From Papio anubis (taxonomy: Eukaryota > Chordata > Mammalia > Primates > Cercopithecidae), in the NCBI RefSeq assembly GCF_008728515.1, contig NC_044984.1, positions 86,263,277-86,327,276 on the forward strand: a stretch of 64,000 bases of DNA, written 5' to 3'. Positions 58,535 through 64,000 of the stretch are shown one piece after another; within the stretch, counting starts at the first letter, position 1, and each line of letters begins with the position of its first letter. Below the pieces are notes generated by a model. The model ran no database searches and was not told the DNA's origin. It was given only the letters and a program-made list of their open reading frames with translations. The position numbers were made by a program, and so were the translations under genes.

Positions 58535-60005
58535 TATTACATAATTTTATGGCTAGGAATACCGTTTCAATATCTATCACTAAGCTTAGTTATCTGTTTT
58601 TTTAATGAGATGTTCTATGTTAATTACAACAGTCATGAGTCATTCCACATTAGTTTACATATCAGAAAATATAAAAATTTCACACTTTTGCAATTCTCAA
58701 CAAGAAATCAGCCTCAGAAAACATAAATGTCAGAATTATGTGCTCCCTTTGTAACAAGCTTTTTAAAAATTTTAGTTTAATAAACGATTATCTTAAAAAT
58801 AGACATGTGAACGTAACTCTAATTGTAAATTGCAACACGCCTTGCTGTGGACCATGGTTAGTGTTTGATCTTTAGAGATGACTTGCATAAGATCCTTACT
58901 ATGCTTTTTGATTGGACCTTATGTAGAGAGAGACATTCTTGATATTCCTAAATAAATCACTTTATATTTTAATGTACAGAATATGCAGAATGATGCTGGG
59001 TTATAGCCAAATATGTCAGTGAGTTGGCAGCAACCAGGAAAATCTCAAGATTCCTTTATTTTTGTGTAATTTTGATTCATCCTAGGGCTTATTTCTCCTA
59101 GATGCTCCAGCTCCATTATTCTCCTCTCTAGCCATTGTATCCCACGAGAGCTCTAAAAAGCTTTCCCTTGCTAGGAGCAAATAGAAACTGCAAGGTGTTA
59201 AAGCCTCAGTAATATTTAATAAATGTTTTTTTTTCTCCTAAATGAATTGAAAGAAAAATCTGGGAGAAGGAAAAACTTTCACAGTAAATGTTGACGGCAT
59301 TCTAAAGCAGTTTGTGACAGCAACTGAAGTACACACCTAACTCTCCAATTGTGGGAGTTCCTGATTATGAACTCTTCAATATATGAGAGAGTACCCTAAG
59401 TGTGTCATCTATTTGCTTCCTATTTTATTTAAAAAAATGTTGAGGAGGTTGTTGGATGTGACTCAGTGAGTGGCCAGAATGGAACTCTACTCAAATCTCT
59501 GTTGCATACCTATGAGCAAGTTTCTCTGCTATATGCTATATATACATATACACAGACACACACACACACACATATATATATATAAAGCATAAAAGTGAGT
59601 AAGACAAAGACTCTATTCTCAGGGAGAGATAGACCTTATCACAGTTAACTCTTGCACCAAGTACAAAGTGGTACTCCATAAGTGTTCTTTTCATGAATGC
59701 ATTGCTGCCAGAGTTCTAATAGAAATATTAACAACACACCAAGGAAACATAAGAGGAATGGGACATTCATACCAGAAAATTAGGGAGGATGTGGCATTTG
59801 GACTGAGCTTTGGAGAATGAATAGAATCTTAACAGGGAAAGATAAAGTGAAGGGAAGATGTACATGGCAGGGATGTTGGAGGCGCTGTGTCCAAACATGA
59901 TGGTAGGCTAGTACTGCTGCTTCACTTCACAAGTTCCATGTTTCTTTCATCCACTAAAAAAAATAAAAATCTAAACACGTTGTTGTTAAAACTAATGATA
60001 ATTTG
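58535..60005. other. Mostly unique; one ancient repeat-like patch and a (CA/TA)n
   Basis: (CA)n/(TA)n at 59,541-59,583. 59,590-59,890 ('ggcatttggactgagctttg', 'ggagaatgaatagaatctta') resembles a mammalian-wide repeat whose family I cannot name. Confidence 0.45.
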
Positions 60006-60009
60006 TCTG

Positions 60010-60135
60010 CTGATTTGACCAAGCCTCTCTGAGTTCCACTTCCTCATGTGTAAACTAAGAATCCTACTCACATCATGAAAGGGTGTCTGAGCATTAAATG
60101 AGATACTACACTATGACAGAGTCTGGCACCTATGA
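60010..60135 (-). mobile_element. MIR SINE fragment, minus strand
   Basis: 'gaccaagcctctctgagttc', 'cacttcctcatgtgtaaact' and 'attaaatgagatactacact' follow reverse MIR order. Confidence 0.75.
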
Positions 60136-60139
60136 AATT

Positions 60140-61575
60140 CCCAGTTTGCCATAATAGTAACTATTTCAGAAATAGTAGCTGTAGATTGCTTAAAAGATCC
60201 AACTTGCTTCCAAAAAAAATAATTGTGGGAATGTCTGAACATAATCAAAGCAACTATTTTTTCCTGAATACAACTTAACTGTACTCCCATGGTACATTTT
60301 TTTTTTAGCTCTTCTGGATTTTCTGTGAAATTGAGGGGAAGCATTATGTTTAGTTCTGTGCTCTCAAAGTCTTGAATGCGTGTTCTAACTTAGATCAACT
60401 GACACACATCTTAAAGATTAAAACATGTCTTGAAGATTCATGTAACATGAAGATGACTTTAAGTGATATTAACCCATATTGGAATATTTATCCATGGTGT
60501 TACATTCCAGAAAACTTTATAACATGTGAATGGTTTTAGGCTACAAATATTTATGTTACATGTTATAGAACGGCTTATTTTTTAAATGTATTTTTATATA
60601 AACTCAAAGTATCTAGACTTTAGCCTTGGCTGGAGTGTTAAAATGTAAAATATAAAGCCCCAAAAGCCAAAAATTAGATTGCCAAGGCATTCCCTGATTC
60701 ATTGTTTAGGATAAAATAGCACTTTCGTTATTAAATGCTTACGAACATGAGCCATATATCAATTGTTTCAAATGCACTAAAGTAAATAGAATAAAATGGA
60801 TTGTTTTGAAACCTATTACACTTATCTGTCAATTAAAAGAGAGTTTAGATTTCAGTCTAGAAATTGGAAAATGTAAATAAAACATACTAGCTAAGACTGG
60901 GACATTTAGATTTTAAAAAACATTTATAGATGACCATAAGAAAAAAACATTTTTCTTATTAAAAATACTCTGGATTGTCTGAAAGAAACTGAAATTCAGT
61001 TGGGCATTCTCAGATGTGCAAAATAAGAAAAGGGCGCATATTTTCCTGTCTTTTGGAATAAATTTTTGTCATTTGGGGATGACTCCACAGATACATTTGT
61101 ATATTTAAGTGTCTAAAATTATTGTTGTCCCCATGAGTGAGAAAAATGGTGCTCACCATAAGTAAGCATTGCCCTGAAGGCTTTGGCCGAAGGACAGGAG
61201 ATTACAAATCAAAATACTGACTGAGTCATAATAAATGAAATTAAAAGCTTATTATGTTTTTCTGAAAGATCCTTTTATTATAAAAACAGGAGAAAAATCC
61301 TAAAGTTGGGACTACCTCAGAAAAGAAAATCATATAAGTTAAAATTTGGCTTTTAAAACAAGATTGGTTTGGATAACTGTAAAGTCCACAAACACACACA
61401 AATATTTCCGTGCATTAATATAAAAGCAATCCCTCTTTACTGACCATAATGACTAGTAGAATTTCTTTCTTTTTCTGAATTACTTTACAATTAAAGGTGA
61501 GGAAAGTGCAGCTCTTCTCCACCACCATTGCTGTTCACACTGAATTACTCTGGAAGGATTACAGAATTATGATAC
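60140..61575. other. Unassigned AT-rich unique sequence
   Basis: No repeat, exon or RNA gene recognised. Confidence 0.5.
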
Positions 61576-61579
61576 TATC

Positions 61580-61790
61580 AATTAAATTTTAATAGCAAAT
61601 GTCATCCTTATAGCATTTTACAAAGCGGTTGCCTCTATATTATATCATTTAGTCCCAGAAACTCTGTGGAATACTTTGGGTGGGTTCCTAATTTACAAAT
61701 GAGGGACCAGACATTTGGAAAGTGATTTATGCAAGGTCACATGTGCTATATAACTGGTAGCTGAATTCAGGACACTGTCGCCGGATTCAT
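61580..61790 (+). mobile_element. MIR SINE, plus strand
   Basis: 'ttatatcatttagtcccaga', 'cctaatttacaaatgaggga', 'gcaaggtcacatgtgctata' and 'ggtagctgaattcaggacac' follow MIR order. Confidence 0.8.
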
Positions 61791-62129
61791 CTTCATCTAA
61801 GCTTCCAGTGAGCTTCCATATAAAGTATAAATTTCCTCCCCTCATATATACAACATAACTTTTGAAGGTTTGTAAAAACTATTTAGGATATATGGATTAT
61901 AATTAAAAATTTCTTTTCCCTTTCAGCAAAAAGTTATTTTCCTTTTCACATTTATTAAACTTCCAGGGTACCCCGAGAATTGTTGTCCAAGGTGGTTCTC
62001 TAGTGGGACATTTATGGAGAAGTAGTCTAATCAAACAACTAATTTTACATCTTCAGTCTGTTATCAAATAGTAAGATTGATATAAAGCTCCATGTTGAAG
62101 TCGGGAGAGCAGATGCTCTAAAGCTGTTT

Positions 62130-62280
62130 TGTAAGCTACAGTAGCCACTAATCATGTGTGATTAAATTTAAATTCATTTTAATACATTAAGTGAAATAAA
62201 AATGGCAGTTCCTCAGTCACACTAACCACATTTCAAGGGTTCTATAGCCACAAGGGGCTAGCGACTATGGTACTCTATGA
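62130..62280. mobile_element. hAT-like palindromic DNA-element fragment
   Basis: 'ctacagtagccactaatcat' and 'tagccacaaggggctagcga' are inverted relatives, and the centre 'ggcagttcctcagtcacact' with 'aaccacatttcaagggttct' is a known old non-autonomous DNA-transposon sequence of the hAT type. Exact family not named. Confidence 0.55.
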
Positions 62281-62284
62281 AGCT

Positions 62285-62865
62285 GTCCTCTAGGGTGAGT
62301 AACATCAGAGGTGTGTGTGTGTGTGTATGTGGTAATAAACTATGATTTTGTTCTCCCAAACAATATTAGGAAATCAGAAAGTCACAAATAAACATGGGCT
62401 ATTTATGTGGCTTCTGTTGATGTGGGAGGAAACACTTATCCCCCTGGGACTTTCAGACAACCCTAAGATCATTTCAGTGATACACTGTTTTATTAACAGC
62501 TCTGTGTGATAGGGAGAGGGCTGAAGAGTGCATCTGTAGTTTCTGGGGATTTGTGGACAGGGAGATCTAATGGGAGGCCTCAGCATTTGGAGATAGGGTA
62601 GTTGGGGGAAAGATAAGGAAAAGAGATCCCTCCCATGAGAGAAGCCCATGCAAGAAGCCAGCAGGGCCCAGGAAGCACCCAGGAAATCTGTGCCCCATCA
62701 GCTCCACCTCGGGATTTTCTTTAAGGAGTCAGATGGCTGCCCTGGCTAGGAGAGTGAAAATAGAAGAAAAGATGAAAAAACCTCAGGAGAAAGAACTGAA
62801 TATTGTTCTTACCAAGCCATCTACTGCAGATGGCCAGGCATTCCTGAACTATAAAAGTAGGTTAA
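62285..62865. other. Unassigned; GC-richer unique sequence
   Basis: Short (TG)n at 62,313-62,326. 62,480-62,760 is purine-rich and GC-richer, without a recognised exon. Confidence 0.45.
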
Positions 62866-62869
62866 TCTG

Positions 62870-62990
62870 AAGAGGCAGTGGTTTAGGAGTCTGGGGCACA
62901 CTCGGCCAGAATCCTTCATCTGCTACTTCCCACCTCTCTAGCTCTGGTCACATTTAACCTTCATGAGGCTCAATGCTAAACAACCATACT
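62870..62990 (-). mobile_element. Possible MIR fragment, minus strand
   Basis: 'gaggcagtggtttaggagtc', 'cagaatccttcatctgctac' and 'cacatttaaccttcatgagg' fit reverse MIR weakly. Confidence 0.5.
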
Positions 62991-64000
62991 CATTCTGCTG
63001 AAGGCTAACCATGTGACAGCCAGGGTGCTTAGGTTGGGTAACAAAGATGATTACATCAAGTAACAAAGAACTCACACAAATAGGTAATTATCACATAATT
63101 CTGTGAATGCAGTGATCAATATACACACAAGGAAAGTATATACCTGGTCGGGGTTGGGGAGATGGGGTTTCCAAGGTAGGAAAAGACTCTGGAGGAGAAA
63201 CTGATACCTGGGCTCAATCATTAAGGATGAGGAGCAGTTGAGAAAGGAATAAGTAGTTCATGGAGAAAAGAAAGGAAAAATAAAAAAAAAAAAAATGGAG
63301 AAAAACATATACATGTCTATATCTGTAGATATCTATATCTATACATATAGAAAAACATACATATCTAGATCTATAGAAATAGATATATATACACATATTT
63401 ATATTTTAAAAAAACAGGTCCGTTCTCAGTATAAAAGGAGAAAGACATATGTAAATCAGGAAAACATTCTATGCCTAAACAGGTAAAGATTTAAAAGAGC
63501 TAGAGAAAACTTAATGATTGAAAAAGAAAGAAAAATAAGAAGAATGACTAGAGAACACTCCAAATAAATCCTTTTCCATGAAGAATATCCTTTCTTTCTT
63601 TATGTGCTGCTGTTGCCTTTGCTGTTTATGTGCATTTGCACAGACAAGTTAGCAGTGGTGTTCATACAAACTCTCTCTCCTTTGTGGTCAGACAGGTTGC
63701 ACCAGTGAGTACCAGATAATAGACATACTTGGCAAGTAAACTTCCTCAGGGACCCAGAGCCTCAGGGATCACAGCAGCAACCAACACTCCCCCACATCGG
63801 TGCCTTTCAGTGGCTTACCTATTGGATGACCTTCAGCCAGAGCTGGAAACCCTTCTCCCATTGCTTCGACACTGAAAACTGGACAGGGTTTGGCTTCTGT
63901 CTAGCGCAGCTAATCCATATTATAGAGAAAGAAGCTGGTACTGAATTTAAACACTAATCAAAACCTACAAAACCATCACCTACCACTTTCTGATTCTAGG
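62991..64000. other. Unassigned; contains AT-rich microsatellite
   Basis: 63,010-63,250 may be another copy of the unnamed ancient repeat. 63,300-63,400 is a TATAGA/TACATA low-complexity run producing opposing short ORFs. 63,600-64,000 is unique and of moderate GC with no recognised gene. Confidence 0.45.

Noticed and set aside
1..64000. A novel prokaryotic-type system (phage, defence, operon)
   Set aside because: Alu, L1, MIR and HERV content throughout shows primate nuclear DNA; no operonic genes exist.

Overview
This is primate nuclear DNA, almost certainly human or another catarrhine. It carries Alu elements (including AluY/AluS-like copies), a young L1PA-type LINE, L1PB/L1MA-age LINEs, ancient L1M, MIR and L2, MaLR and HERV-L LTRs, a class I endogenous retrovirus, and MER1B/Tigger DNA-transposon fossils. 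Base composition is AT-rich and Alu density is low, as in a gene desert or a long intron. No protein-coding exon, tRNA or functional RNA gene can be supported. The ORFs (longest about 148 codons) are chance ORFs or fragments of transposon sequence. The chromosome cannot be named from sequence alone.

Layout. 1-2,270: ancient L1M 5'/ORF1-type sequence broken by two Alus. 2,380-4,050: an MLT1 LTR split by an inverted L1PA with a clear target-site duplication (TSD). 4,290-7,110: a truncated Alu and three ancient LTR-type repeats. 7,649-10,600: the 3' half of a class I ERV on the minus strand (integrase, env, purine tract, 3' LTR). 10,600-17,700: poorly identified sequence with nested Alus, an L1PB/L1MA-age tail and an MST (MaLR) provirus with an intact 3' LTR. 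About 17,700-24,240: a near-full-length, very decayed L1M on the plus strand, carrying an Alu, a GATA microsatellite and a small U6 snRNA fragment. 25,350-30,250: mostly unique. 30,250-36,460: Alus, LTR-like repeat, L1 3' ends and MIRs. 36,460-42,060: mostly unique, with an inverted-repeat/microsatellite palindrome near 40,870. 42,060-46,500: dense nesting (MIR split by Alu and MER1B; L1ME tail; MLT1 split by an MLT2A LTR; L2 split by an L1). 46,500-64,000: mostly unique sequence with scattered MIRs, an MLT2-like LTR, a Tigger MITE, two Alus, an MST LTR and a hAT-like fragment.

No genes act together here; the content is a layered record of insertions whose nesting gives relative ages. The most notable items are a 3'-truncated U6 fragment with an imperfect TSD inside the L1M, an 83-bp tail-less Alu fragment with a perfect 14-bp TSD, a roughly 260-bp imperfect palindrome, and a hairpin overlapping the ERV polypurine tract. 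Repeat families were assigned by eye without a library, so subfamily names are approximate.
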